From Phascolomyces articulosus (Eukaryota > Mucoromycota > Mucoromycetes > Mucorales > Lichtheimiaceae), in the NCBI GenBank assembly GCA_025677815.1, contig JAIXMP010000007.1, positions 1,598,195-1,662,194 on the forward strand: DNA of 64,000 nt, read 5' to 3'. Positions 39,445 through 50,288 of this stretch are shown piece by piece. The translations under genes and the position numbers were made by a program. The notes under the pieces were generated by a model that did no database searches, was not told the DNA's origin, and worked only from the letters and a program-made list of their open reading frames with translations. How positions within the stretch are numbered: position 1 is the first letter of the stretch; each line of letters starts with the position of its first letter.

Positions 39445-39447
<3 letters not shown>

Positions 39448-40403
39448 ACCCAATGCTTTGTGAGCCACTTGCCGCGTCATGATGAATACAAGTGATATTG
39501 TTACAGACTTATCAAAGAAAAAAAAACACACGGCAGCTCGCTCTTAGATTACACTTATCATAACGGAATAGTGAGTTTAGGACCCTTTAACTTTGGTATT
39601 ATACACTACTAGGCTAATATACGACACTTTAATTATAACATATTTGAATATAAATATGTATAGTAGTTTTTATTGCTTTGTTTATGAAAGTGTTGATTGA
39701 TCTATGCCACAACCGACACTTTTTATTACTTCACCTTATGACTCATACATAATTTCATGACATTTTCACTATCATTACACACAATACAAACCAACCTATA
39801 GCACTATAAATACGGCAGATATAAGTATAAATATGCTATTCTATCAATCCATGGTAATCTTTTCGTTTTATGTATCCCATAATAGAAGTTTACGACAATC
39901 TCTCTTATGTAGTGAAATGTACACAGTTGAGAAATATACTAGTAAGAAACGCACGATATTTTTTTATTATCAAGAATAACCCATTATGTTACTGTTATCA
40001 GTTGGAATACCAAGCACTCCCACGAACTCATTATACATATACTGATATGCCCCAGCAGATTCTTTCAAAACAACATATTTTCGAGATGATATACTCAGTT
40101 GTTACAAAAAAAAGTTGCCGTTGTGGCATCCTGTTTTCTAACCAGTTACTTCTGTGACTAGCTGTGTCAATCCAGATAAGAAAAATCAGCAAAAGAAAAA
40201 AATGGATAGCCTTTCCTCGCTTGTCAAGAACCTTCAAGATGAATGAAATTACATTTAGTTGGTAAGTGCTATGCTTTTTATTTTGCCTCTAAATTCGTAA
40301 TAAGATGACTTTAAGTGATTTTTGATCAAATATTTGACTTGGGCTTCTTCTTTATCATCTAGGGATTGCAGTGATTGACTAAAAGCAAATTATACTTTAA
40401 ACA

Positions 40404-40874
40404 ATGCGGTCTTCCTGCATTTTTTATCAAAGTGATAGCTTATTACGTTCAATCTTTGTAATTTTTCACTACCCAATGTTCATTACGTACAACGTTTTGT
40501 TATTTCGATCTTGTCGTTCTTACGTACAAGTTAAATATGATGATAGTAATGATTATAGAAGATATTGTATGGAAACTCATAATTCCAATGATATAAATGT
40601 TATTATTTACAAGAGAAGTATAATAAAGGGAGAGACTTTAAAAAGCTGTGGACAACGCGTGCAGCACCTAATATGGCAAGTGGACGACACACGCAGCATG
40701 ATTGCTAAGGTGAACAACATTTTTGCTGCACGCGTAGTAATGCCCTTAAAAAATTGGTATCAAGCAATCAAAAATTCTCAAGTAAAAAAGGACAAGGAAC
40801 GATGGTGTATTGATTCGTACCTACATGTTATCAAGCTCCATTTATACAGTCGTTTCTTTTTGAGGATGATATAA
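40404..40874 (+). CDS. Unrecognised ORF in element centre
   Basis: A 156-codon frame with an ATG start. The second half (GETLKSCGQRVQHLIWQVDD, then NNIFAARVVMPLKNWYQAIK) looks more like coding sequence than the Phe/Ser/Tyr-rich first half. It may be the 5' part of the decayed ORF that continues to 41,589 in other frames. No family recognised. Confidence 0.3.
   Translation: MRSSCIFYQSDSLLRSIFVIFHYPMFITYNVLLFRSCRSYVQVKYDDSNDYRRYCMETHNSNDINVIIYKRSIIKGETLKSCGQRVQHLIWQVDDTRSMIAKVNNIFAARVVMPLKNWYQAIKNSQVKKDKERWCIDSYLHVIKLHLYSRFFLRMI
40655..40735. repeat. Perfect 12-base inverted repeat in element centre
   Basis: ACGCGTGCAGCA at 40655-40666 is repeated as its exact reverse complement at 40724-40735, 57 bases apart. 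It is unusually GC-rich for its surroundings. Confidence 0.7.
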
Positions 40875-41019
40875 TTTTATCTGAACAAGGTCTTTTTGTG
40901 AAAATATGGTCTGTATAGTGGTTTGGGTTTAAAAATCCAAAAATTGGATTTAATGAAACTGGATCTTCGGCTATTGGATCCATTGAATAAAGAAGCAGCT
41001 GATTATTTTTGTGGATGAA

Positions 41020-41589
41020 TTTGCAGAAGAAGTATTTAGTAGTTAATACTACATGGATAATTTGAAGACCATTCTTGCAGTTAAGACCCATATGAACCAA
41101 TATATCGCGCGCAACAACATATTATTGGAAAATGCTCGTTAATTCAAGTATCCATTCGTCCTCTTTACTGGTTATGAAGCCCAACTTTTTTATAGTTAAC
41201 TGGCTGGTGCAAGGTTATATCTTTTAAACTCGGTGACTCAAGCGTGGTTCCCAACTACAATCAAGGAGATCAAGCAGAAAAAAAGCTAAGCAACCGAAGA
41301 AGGAGAGGCAATCAATAAATTCGAGGAGGGAGCGATAAGCAATATCATTCAGCTTTTGGACTCCTTTAATGATATGTGTTTACAAGTAAAATCAATTCAA
41401 CAAGATCAAGCTCAATCTCACAAAGTCAACAAAAGAAAATTGATGTGTGATTTGATAAGTGATACCAGCACGTCGGTCAAGTCTATAAGTGTTTCAAATG
41501 CTACTTCTTCATCAATTCACGCATCAAACGAGGTTGCTACTGATGTACAATTGAGTTTACTCCGCCGGTGGGGAGGGAAGATATACTAG
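41020..41589 (+). pseudogene. Decayed ORF with in-frame TAA codons
   Basis: One frame stays protein-like over some 190 codons but is broken by TAA codons at about 41,044, 41,140, 41,203 and 41,287. Pieces read DEFAEEVFSS, MDNLKTILAVKTHMNQYIAR NNILLENAR, FKYPFVLFTGYEAQLFYS, LNSVTQAWFPTTIKEIKQKK and a final 77-codon stretch ending RRWGGKIY. All breaks are TAA, one base change from Gln, Lys or Glu codons. The family is not recognised. It may be cargo or a second protein of the mobile element. Confidence 0.5.
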
Positions 41590-42685
41590 AGCGGCCACGC
41601 AAAATGAGATTATAATGCAACGCCCTTGCTGAGTTCCAGCACCACCTGTGAAAAATATAAAAGGTATATAACGAATAGAAAATAAAAACGATATAGGAAT
41701 ACGTTGAGACTGCTATATAGATTTATTTCAATAAAAGTAATGATGATCAAACTATCTAATAAAATTGAGGTCCTTTTATACTTTTCGATGAAGTGTTTAT
41801 TTCTAATTATTTATCTATTGTCGGGTACATATTATATGAGTCCATAGAGATGAGGATTGATATTTGTTATTGTTAATTTACGCCTTATGCTAAGAGGGCG
41901 TTTATTCATTTCTTATTTTCTTATTGTTGAACATTATACCTTATTTGGTATACCGTTCTAATTCACGCCATTTCATAATAATGGCGTTACTTTATTTTAT
42001 TTATTATTTATTCTTTTCTTCCTCATTTAAATTTAGATATACCTATTTGGCGTATTCTTTTCCTACGGACACGACACCACCCTCTTAATTGCAGTAGAGG
42101 TTTCCGGTTTGCTATATGTTCGCATTCGAATATTGTATGATATTGTTGCTAAGATGTTGTTACGAGGCATTTAGATAAATGATCAAAAAGAAAAAAGAGG
42201 TGAGGCTGAGAGGAACTTTAAGGTTTTATTATAAGGCTTAATTTTTCTTTATTATTAATATTATTATTATATATAACTACATTTGTCAAGAACCTTTAGA
42301 TGGCACCAAAATATTCATGATGTTTCCTTGGGACAAGTAGATAACGTCGTATTGTTACTAGACGATTCAAGGCAGTAGTTCTAGTTACTGATGGGCTCTG
42401 CTGCTTACAAAAGCTGTCGGTTGTGGCATAGATCAATCAACACTTTCATAAACAAAGCAATAAAAACTACTATACATATTTATATTCAAATATGTTATAA
42501 TTAAAGTGTCGTATATTAGCCTAGTAGTGTATAATACCAAAGTTAAAGGGTCCTAAACTCACTATTCCGTTATGATAAGTGTAATCTAAGAGCGAGCTGC
42601 CGTGTGTTTTTTTTTCTTTGATAAGTCTGTAACAATATCACTTGTATTCATCATGACGCGGCAAGTGGCTCACAAAGCATTGGGT

Positions 42686-42731
<46 letters not shown>

Positions 42732-43267
42732 CAAGAATATGTACATCAGTTACTATTATTGAGTTATTATTCAAGCCATCGCGCGCTTTTATTATTGAAT
42801 TATACTGGTTTTTTTCCTTCTGGATAAATGCACAACACTATTTTTTCTTTTCGATAAACTTATGACATTTTTATTTACTACCACATACTACTAATACAAT
42901 CCACAATGACACTTTTTGTATCCATTTTGATGTCACTCTGTATTTTGTATATTACATTAATATATGCTATGTATCAAGCTCTTTTACTAGTTATATATAT
43001 ACTCTACGTGTGCTGCAGTTTGTATGGTAACGCATTTACAATAAAATAGATTCTGGAACGAGGTTTTTTTTTAACTTAAATTGTTAATAACATTTTCGTT
43101 TGTGATGGCACTGAAAAATATTGAGGTGAATTACTTATTATACAAGGATTCTTGAAGGTCACAGAAAGTGATAACTTAAAATTTAATAGTTTGGCTGAGT
43201 CCTTAATGGTTATGATTTTAGCCATTGGGTCCAATCTAGATATCATTACTTCAAAAGCGCATTACCA

Positions 43268-43493
43268 GAGGGTTCGAAATTTTATATCTCCCGGCCTACT
43301 CCCCATTTTTAAATCCCATTGAATTGTTCTGGTCCAAACTAAAGACTGGTGTAAGACGTGAACTCTTGACGAAGGATGACTTGTTGAGCCCTCGTATTAT
43401 TGAATCCACCAAGCAATCACTCCCAAAGAGTGTCAAGATTGGATAGAACATTTAATGTCATTCTTTCCAAAGTGTATCATGGAAGAGAAGTAG
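43268..43493 (+). pseudogene. Tc1/mariner-type transposase C-terminal remnant, right arm
   Basis: Plus strand: GFEILYLPAYSPFLNPIELF then WSKLKTGVRRELLTKDDLLS PRIIESTKQSL, followed after a one-base shift near 43,425 by KECQDWIEHLMSFFPKCIME EK and a TAG stop. The block YSPFLNPIE with a following W-S-K-x-K and a C-terminal WI-H-x-SFF-x-C is characteristic of DDE-3 transposases of the Tc1/mariner superfamily. The two frames together give the natural C-terminus, so one small deletion inactivated it. It has no LTR insertion, unlike the left copy. Confidence 0.8.
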
Positions 43494-43766
43494 AGAAGTT
43501 GCTATAGCTTTTATTGTTTATTTTATTATTATTATCTTCTTTTCTTTTTGCTAAAGAATGATATATGAAATACAAGTATAAAACGAATGAGACGCAAATA
43601 TGAAATGGGTGGGACGTAAATATAAAATAAGTGGAATGCGAACATAAAAGTCCAAGCAACGCCAAATTGGAAATTTCTTCTGCGCTAATCTGAAAATTCA
43701 TCATTGGCAAATTCGAAATTCGAAATTCAAATCACGCGAAAATAAAAAATGGGGGGACGCGAACCA

Positions 43767-44709
43767 TTTGGAAAACACCAACACACACACGTAAGACCAA
43801 CAAAAAAAAAAAGAGCTCCGATATTTCGTTCGATCACCATTTGTTTTATTTGAAGACAGGCCTTTGGTTTCATCCATGAAAATCCTTATATAAAACTAAT
43901 GAAGAAAAAAGGCTCAGATAGAGTTTATTTCTATTGTTTTTTTATCACCAACAATATATGTGATAATATGCATGCACCTTCTTTTACTGTTTTTATGCGG
44001 GCACTATTATTTATAGTCGATCTTGAAATTGTTTTTGTCACATGCTAAAAAAAGTTTAGTGATGGGTCTTACAACAGGTCGTATTCAACAACAAAATTGA
44101 ATATTGTTTGATCCAATACAAATACCGTCTTACATTTCCTTTTTCGGTTCTACACAAAGTGAAACAATGTTAAAATATAATAGTAAGTCATGTGAGCGAA
44201 GTATTTTATACCTTCATCTTCACGATCCGTTACCGAGTTTCCTATAAACATATGATTACCGTAGTTTCGGTACCTGATTTACCATAAATTGATGATTTAA
44301 ATCCACCCCATCATCAAAATAATGATGATGGTTTATATCATCAATTATACAATCGTCATTGAAAGTTGTATGATTAACATTGTCAGATCACTGGTTTTTT
44401 TTAAAGCTTATCTAATTTATTGCCTTGAATAGACTCAAACCCATATAGGCTTTTATCTTTATTGAATTTTTTAGGTAAAGTTACTTAAAAAAGTTCAAAT
44501 GACGCAAAGATAAGAGATGTTGTGCAAATAATCCATGTAATGTTTGTACGCGTCTCGAAAATACTGGGACTTGTTTTTTTAGAATAACTTTGTGGTATCA
44601 AATATGAGAACGGCTTTATTTACTATGTATAGTATGATAAGACCCTTTGTTTGATATTTATATCGATATATACAAAAATTTATGTGCATAAATAATGAAT
44701 TATGTTTAA
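43767..44709. other. Spacer between element and P450 3' end
   Basis: AT-rich, with a CA-rich patch right after the element end. It contains an imperfect palindrome at 44288-44345. No gene seen. Confidence 0.45.
44288..44345. repeat. Imperfect 58-base palindrome
   Basis: ATTGATGAT (44288-44296) pairs with ATCATCAAT (44337-44345), and the inner sequence pairs again through CATCATC and GATGATGG. The position, about 400 bases beyond the P450 stop, is compatible with a structured transcript end or chance in repetitive sequence. Confidence 0.5.
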
Positions 44710-46972
44710 TTAAATTAAACTGTTGGATCGTTCAACAAATCGAAGCTTTTCATCCCGAGGACCAACAACAAGGCCAAGGTCACGATAGGCACCGACATCT
44801 GGATAACTGGGTGCTTCATTTAAAGGCGGCTCAATGGTTGAAATGGCAAAGATACGTGTCCAAGCATAAAACATTTCTACGTCAGCCTATATGTTCATCA
44901 TTCGATTAATGTTAGTATTAGAAATATAATATATATATTGATTAACTAAGTAATAGAGTAAAAACTATAATAATTTACAAGGTGAACACCAGGACATGAG
45001 CGTCTATTTTATAGAACCATGGCAGTAAAAAAAATATAAACATATTAACATCAATTGCTTCTTAATAAAAGGTTATGTATGTAATTTTTTTTTCTTTCTT
45101 ACCTTCCCCAACCAAATACAAATTGATCACGTTTTTCGATACCAGCATTGACAGATACAGAAAATGGTGTAAGGTCATTCATATAACGGTCTGGATCAAA
45201 TTCTTCGGGATTCTTGTAGAATTTCGTATTACGGTTGATTTGATATGTATTAGCTAGAATTGTTGTTCCCTTTGGAATAAAATATCCATTGTACTCAACT
45301 ATATATACAACGGGGGAAGGTGACTGCTGATTAGCAACACAATATACATATATAGTATAACATTCAATGGACCCCCATTTGATGTGACATACTTACTGTC
45401 TGCAGTAGACTCGTGGGCAAGTGTAAAATGATTTGTTGAGCGATAACGCATACATTCTTTTTGGATGGAAATCATATGTGGTAAATTTTCTCTTTCATCA
45501 TAAGTCGGTAATCTACCATGGGTAGCGACAAAGCTATCAATTTCTTCTTGAATTATCTTTTGAAGATCCTTTCGATGTGATAAGATTACAAACGCCCAGG
45601 ATAAAGTCAATGCTGTCATGTCGGTACCTGCATTGACCATATTCGCCATAAAAACAAGAATATCATCATCATCTAAAGTATTTTCCTCCTCTTTGATTTT
45701 ATAGAGCTCCTTGACAAAGCATGGACCATTATGCTCACGTGCTTCTTGGATCAATCGCCGGAATAAAGGGTTTCTTTCTTTATAGGTAAAATCTCTCATC
45801 TTTTTTTTTGTACCAGTAAATATTTCCATAAAGCTTGAAAGTCCGGGTAAGAAACTATGCACATTCTCTCTTGGTGCTGCCCACCAAATAGTTCGATCGA
45901 CATTATCAATCATGGCCTTGAAAACAGGGTCATCGAGTGACTTTCCAGTTATACCGAAGCAAGAATGCATAATGACGTTCAGTGGGGCAAATTGCATATA
46001 CTTGATAATATTCACATATCCATTTTTAGCAGTATTACATGTTAAAAGGTCGGCAAGATGGGTTGCTTCTTTTTCAATGACATCCACTTTGTTTTTCACC
46101 GCTTTTGGACCAAGCAGCATGTGCACTAGTTTATATGTCATAAAAGGAGAAAATTAGGAACCGTAAAAATTTACTGCTATTCAAAACGATATACTATTTA
46201 CACTTACAAATTGCACGATTCTTTTTCCAGCGTTTATCAGGGTTTGTAAATGTAGTTCCTCTACAAGATCATTAAAATTTTACAACACTTGGTTATTTAT
46301 CTCGTTTATTATGGGTGGGTATAATAGGTCAAGAGAAAATATAGCATACGTGCCTTGAATTTAATGAGAAAAATTGATTCATAAAAAAATGGTAAGGACG
46401 CCCAGAAGTGGCTGCTCCATTTTTCCCCTTCAGTATATCTGTGGCAACATATTGATTGCCAATGATAATCCAATCGTGGGAACCCATGGTTACTCTTAAA
46501 ATTGGGCCTGTTTTATATTGTATACAGAAACATACACATGACAATACTGTATAAGAAAATTTGTATTATCCAAAATAAAATAAAAAATCTGAGAATAGGA
46601 AAAAAAAAAGATCAACAAACCATATTTCTTATGCCACTCGTCCATGTGAAGAGAAGGAATTCGTCGATTCATTTTAAAATAATGGCCTATATTGTTATAT
46701 TATCAACCAATCCATTATTAGAAAATAACATTCAACGGGTTATGGATTTTATTGTAATTACCAAAATACGGGAGTGCACCAGGAGGCGATGGGATTTCTT
46801 GTAACCCTTCTGGTATCTTTCGTTTAAGTTTTTTAGACAAAGAGTGAGTAATACAATAAAGGCAATATATTGTTACAGCAGATGCCACAGAGATTTTTGT
46901 AACGGCTTCTCGATCTTGTAATAAAATTTTATCAACGTTTAGAGAACCGAGTTTGTCTAATAGTACATTCAT
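44710..46972 (-). CDS. Microsomal cytochrome P450
   Basis: Eight minus-strand exons: 46972-46762, 46686-46621, 46507-46354, 46260-46208, 46125-45397, 45298-45103, 45003-44979 (25 bases) and 44886-44710; 536 residues. An N-terminal membrane anchor (VASAVTIYCLYC) is followed by a Pro-rich hinge (EIPSPPGALPYFG). The I helix reads NAGTDMTALTLSW, where the usual TT/ST pair is MT. ExxR is ECMR, the PERF-like motif is FDPDRY, and the haem loop FGWGRRSCPGVHL places the Cys in the 25-base exon. Intron 3 appears to start with GC (AAG then GCACGT), because the only nearby GT would lose the clear TNPDKRWKKNRAI frame. Substrate unknown; CYP family not assigned. It should act at the ER with a P450 reductase. 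Confidence 0.92.
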
Positions 46973-47492
46973 AATATATATGTAACAAGTTTTTTTGTTT
47001 AAAAAAAATAATGAAGAAGAGGAGAGGAAATGCAAGTGTGCATGTTCTTTTTATATTCACTTTAAAGAAAAACTTTAATTAGTTTGGATATGCATATTTA
47101 TTTGTTTTTGTGGGAAATGTACACGTCATGCTGATGGCACTTAATATACATCTTGGCTGTAAAGAGAGTTGATTTATTATTGATCTATTAAATATACGTA
47201 TCCTAATAATAATATAATTTAATATAATTCTAAATGTGAATCCCATATATATTTTTCAGGATTGAGGATCATTATATATAGGGAAACTTTTACCCCCTGT
47301 CACTGAAATGGTGATGGTATTGGTGTTTTACTATTTACATTGTCAATTTTATTCTACCACTAGTTCATAGTATGTGATTATGTGTAAATGGTATTTTTTT
47401 TTTGGTGTTGACGACGTTCTCACACCATCGTCGTCATCATCATCGATATATAACGTCATATAGTACATTGAATTAATATTATATATATATCC

Positions 47493-47579
47493 ATGACAGC
47501 CTTTTACTATTCGGTCGTAGCCGTATATGCCATTTATGATCCTGAAGATGCACACGCTCTGTCATACAATGATAAAAAA
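47493..47579 (+). pseudogene. Possible orphan first exon coding an SH3-like N-terminus
   Basis: ATG followed by 29 codons, MTAFYYSVVAVYAIYDPEDA HALSYNDKK, then a perfect donor GTAAGT. AVYAIYDPEDAHALSY resembles the ALYDY...ELSF start of SH3 domains in fungal Ras-GEF and adaptor proteins. I found no continuation of the SH3 domain in the next kilobase. It may be a gene fragment or a coincidence. Confidence 0.35.
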
Positions 47580-49156
47580 GTAAGTTAAATTTTCAGCCGG
47601 ATTTTCTTTATGACATGTAGACTCCATCGAGAAGAGCATTCGATTTTGCCATATTGATACTATTTATTTTCAAATTTGAGAAGCACAATAGACAAGATCA
47701 ATCACATATACAAGACTATATATATTCTGAAAAAAATGACCAAAGATATAAACGAATTCTTTGCATATGTACGGTGTTAGGTACTAGAATCTATCGCCTC
47801 CCCGCCTTTTATTCTTTAGTGTGAGAAAAAAAAGGAGCAATAGGAAGTAGTTATATACCTATTTTTCTCCAACCAGAAACAAGACCACCAGTTTTACCAT
47901 GTCTTTTTTTATTAACTTAAAATTAACCATTCTACACGGTATGGGGCTGATTTAAATAGTTAGGAATAACAATAATCCTTTTCTTCATTAGATTATTGAA
48001 AATAGATGAAACTATTCTTATTTCCCGTTTATTTTTTGTCGCATAATCAGTTTATAAATTTATTGACGCGACTCTCTTGCTCATTTTGATGTAGGGTAAA
48101 TTTCCATGCCTAGCTATTTTTGCGTATCTCTTTTGTAATGCCATTTACTAATGATTTACTCGAGAATTACGAAAGTATATATATATGCGCTACATGATAA
48201 TGAAAGATTGTAAGTTATTGTTGGTATTTTCTCATTCATTTTTTTTGTTATTGATTCAATCATAAACTGATTTCATGTAATAATTATTTATAATATACCT
48301 GAGCCAAGCAAAAATGCCATTAGAGTTTTTATGCAACTTATTATCAATGTATACTACTGTACATAGAATTACACACTGGAATCATTGTTGAAAATTACAA
48401 AAAGATTATATGTACCCTTGAGTTTACAAAATATATAGAACTAAAAGAATTGCTCCGTTATAATATATCATGTTTAGTTAATCTATTTAAAAATGAGCAG
48501 GCAGGAACTATTTTCCCCATATGCCATGAAATTAAAACCGTACAAGATATTTGTCAAAAATATAGGTTTGCTGTAAAGAAAATAGGCACTTCGTGTTCTA
48601 AAAAAGCTTGCAGAGTGAAAAAATAGACTCCGTTAGTAGTGGGACGGTCCGTGCACCTTGAAAAAAAAACAGAACATGCCTATATAAAAAACAGTATTGT
48701 TATTGGATAATCAAAAGGGTTCTACACTATATATAGGTGAAGGAGACGTTATAACAGCATCTTTGTTGCTACTAATCAAAACATTACCTTTTATTGATTA
48801 AAATAGTTAAAATTCTATCAAAGCAGAAGATCGAGAATAAATGATACGATAAGACTACGGCCAGAGCACTCACGCATGTAGAGAAAAGACTTATCAAGAA
48901 AATATAATAAATAACAAAGAGAGATTTTAATAGAAATTAAAAAACCATAATAATAATAAATGAAGACAGTTTTATATGTCATATATATCACCATACAATG
49001 CATTGGATAGATTATAAAGCATAATCTACATAATTATTTATAAGGATATTACTATTAATTAAGCTATATAAAGCATTCGATTACTTACCTCTATCATCAT
49101 ATGGTACGTATAGAAATTTTCCACGAAATATAATACTGTAATGAACAATCAATCAG

Positions 49157-49387
49157 TTAAAAGAAGGGTTTTATGTCGTCTGTATCGTTCTCCGTTTCAA
49201 TGCAGTACTTAATGGTAGCATCATCCCCTGGAACCATCATCACTCGGGTATTGTTTTTACCTATATCATTCCACAAAGAAATGCTTTCAGTATTAGGACT
49301 AGATTCAGTTTGTGTACAATATGTGATAACCCGATTTGGTACATGCTTTAAAAGTGTGGAGGTAGTGATAATAATATATGTCCCCGA
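49157..49387 (-). pseudogene. Open frame with coding-like composition, no start codon
   Basis: A 76-codon open frame that ends in TAA at 49157. It reads KHVPNRVITYCTQTESSPNT, LWNDIGKNNTRVMMVPGDDA and ETENDTDDIKPFF, unlike random translations of this DNA. No ATG is near its upstream end, so it would have to be a last exon or a relic. Family not recognised. Confidence 0.35.
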
Positions 49388-49534
49388 TCAACCAACAGTA
49401 GATCGCCATCATCATTATTATTAATAAAAAGTACAAATTTCTGACATCACAGCCCGATTTTTAGGGGTCAACTATTACAACTTCACTTCAAATAAAACGT
49501 AGCACGTTTCTCAAATAGGGTCGTACCACTCAAA

Positions 49535-49888
49535 TTATAAATTATTATCACTTTCTACGCATATAATAATCGTCACCAACAGCAAAATATTATTATAGAT
49601 AATCATCCAGTCCTGTTTAAACCATTCTTCCTTACAGCGAGCATATTTTTTTTGTAGGTTGTTCAAATATAGAATTAAAATAACGGTACCGCGGTATATC
49701 CTTTGTTCAGTTAACAAACAAAAAAAAAAAGAAATAACAGTTACACTATTTGATTTTTGAAAAAACATCATCTGTTTCTGCAAAAGGGTAAAAAGCGACA
49801 CAAATGTTTCGGAATCGGCAGGAGACAGCCAATAAAAACCAAAATACTTTTTTATCTTACGATAATTTTCGAATAAATTACTTCTCAC
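49535..49888 (-). pseudogene. Open frame, possibly part of the same relic
   Basis: A 117-codon minus-strand frame without an ATG at its upstream end. KKYFGFYWLSPADSETFVSL and YLNNLQKKYARCKEEWFKQD look like protein, while the middle (ISFFFCLL) may be an intron. It lies upstream, on the same strand, of the frame at 49157-49387; stop codons lie between them. Confidence 0.3.
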
Positions 49889-50025
49889 ATGTCGTGCATA
49901 ATTTAAAAATTATTTTCAAAAATAAAAGAAGTTGATCACTTTGTTGGGTACTGTGTTGAATCAATTTGAAAAGATGTAAAAGTAACGCATCGATAGAGAT
50001 CTTGAGATATAAAAAACAAACATCG

Positions 50026-50050
50026 GCGCGTTACATACACATAAACGCGC
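50026..50050. promoter_or_regulatory. GC-rich inverted repeat in ERG3 promoter
   Basis: GCGCGTT (50026-50032) and AACGCGC (50044-50050) form a perfect inverted repeat about 240 bases before the ERG3 start. It sits in a locally GC-rich island (about 50,020-50,150) within AT-rich DNA. It may be a transcription factor site; the factor is unknown. Confidence 0.4.
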
Positions 50051-50288
50051 GCTCAGACGGACGTGCGGTGAAAATTTGATGGTATTTTCGGTATAATGAT
50101 CCGTTGTCCGTCGGGGTTATGATCTCAATCGGACTACAACGCAGCAACCTAATTAGATATGATTATATCTTAACCCTTTTTTTTTTTTGTTTCTTTAAAA
50201 AAACACACATCTTTGGCTCCAATTTCTTCTTTTCTTTAGCTTTTCTTTCTCTTTTTTTTTTTTCGTTCATTCATCTATCGTAGCCATC

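Larger units (their letters stand above)
37944..43766. mobile_element. 5.8 kb inverted-repeat element with Tc1/mariner-derived arms
   Basis: The left arm (about 37,944-39,718) is repeated in reverse as the right arm (about 42,416-43,766). Both ends read TGGTTCGCGTCCCCCC inwards. Over long stretches the arms are identical: an 87-codon ORF in the arm is the same in both (39268-39531 minus, 42602-42865 plus). They differ by a 403-base insertion, one 22-base repeat unit and a short duplication. Each arm carries the C-terminal part of a DDE transposase. The inner boundary is sharp: similarity stops after AACCGACA on the left (39,718). The centre (39,719-42,415) is unique. No target duplication is clear; weak similarity extends about 15 bases beyond both ends. 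It could be a composite of two inverted copies or an element with very long terminal repeats. Confidence 0.8.
46973..50288. other. 3.3 kb region with possible gene relics
   Basis: This lies between the starts of P450 (minus) and ERG3 (plus). Besides AT-rich sequence it holds a possible SH3-like exon at 47493-47579 (+) and two protein-like open frames on the minus strand (49157-49387 and 49535-49888), none of which makes a full gene. The last 300 bases form the ERG3 promoter. Confidence 0.45.

Noticed and set aside
39268..42865. The 87-codon ORF found in both arms as a gene
   Set aside because: It is mostly a microsatellite translation (IYIYIY, CVCVC) and owes its presence to the inverted repeat. 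I use it only as a measure of arm identity.
44682..44909. Plus-strand 75-codon ORF at the P450 3' end
   Set aside because: It is antisense to the last P450 exon, which has the expected C-terminal P450 sequence.
47850..47905. Minus-strand GKTGGLVSGWRKIGI as the end of an SH3 domain
   Set aside because: It resembles an SH3 C-terminal block only loosely, lies on the strand opposite to the SH3-like exon, and has no open upstream frame.
50100..50135. SREBP-type sterol element upstream of ERG3
   Set aside because: The best candidate (GTCGGGGTTATGAT) matches known sterol elements too poorly to claim.
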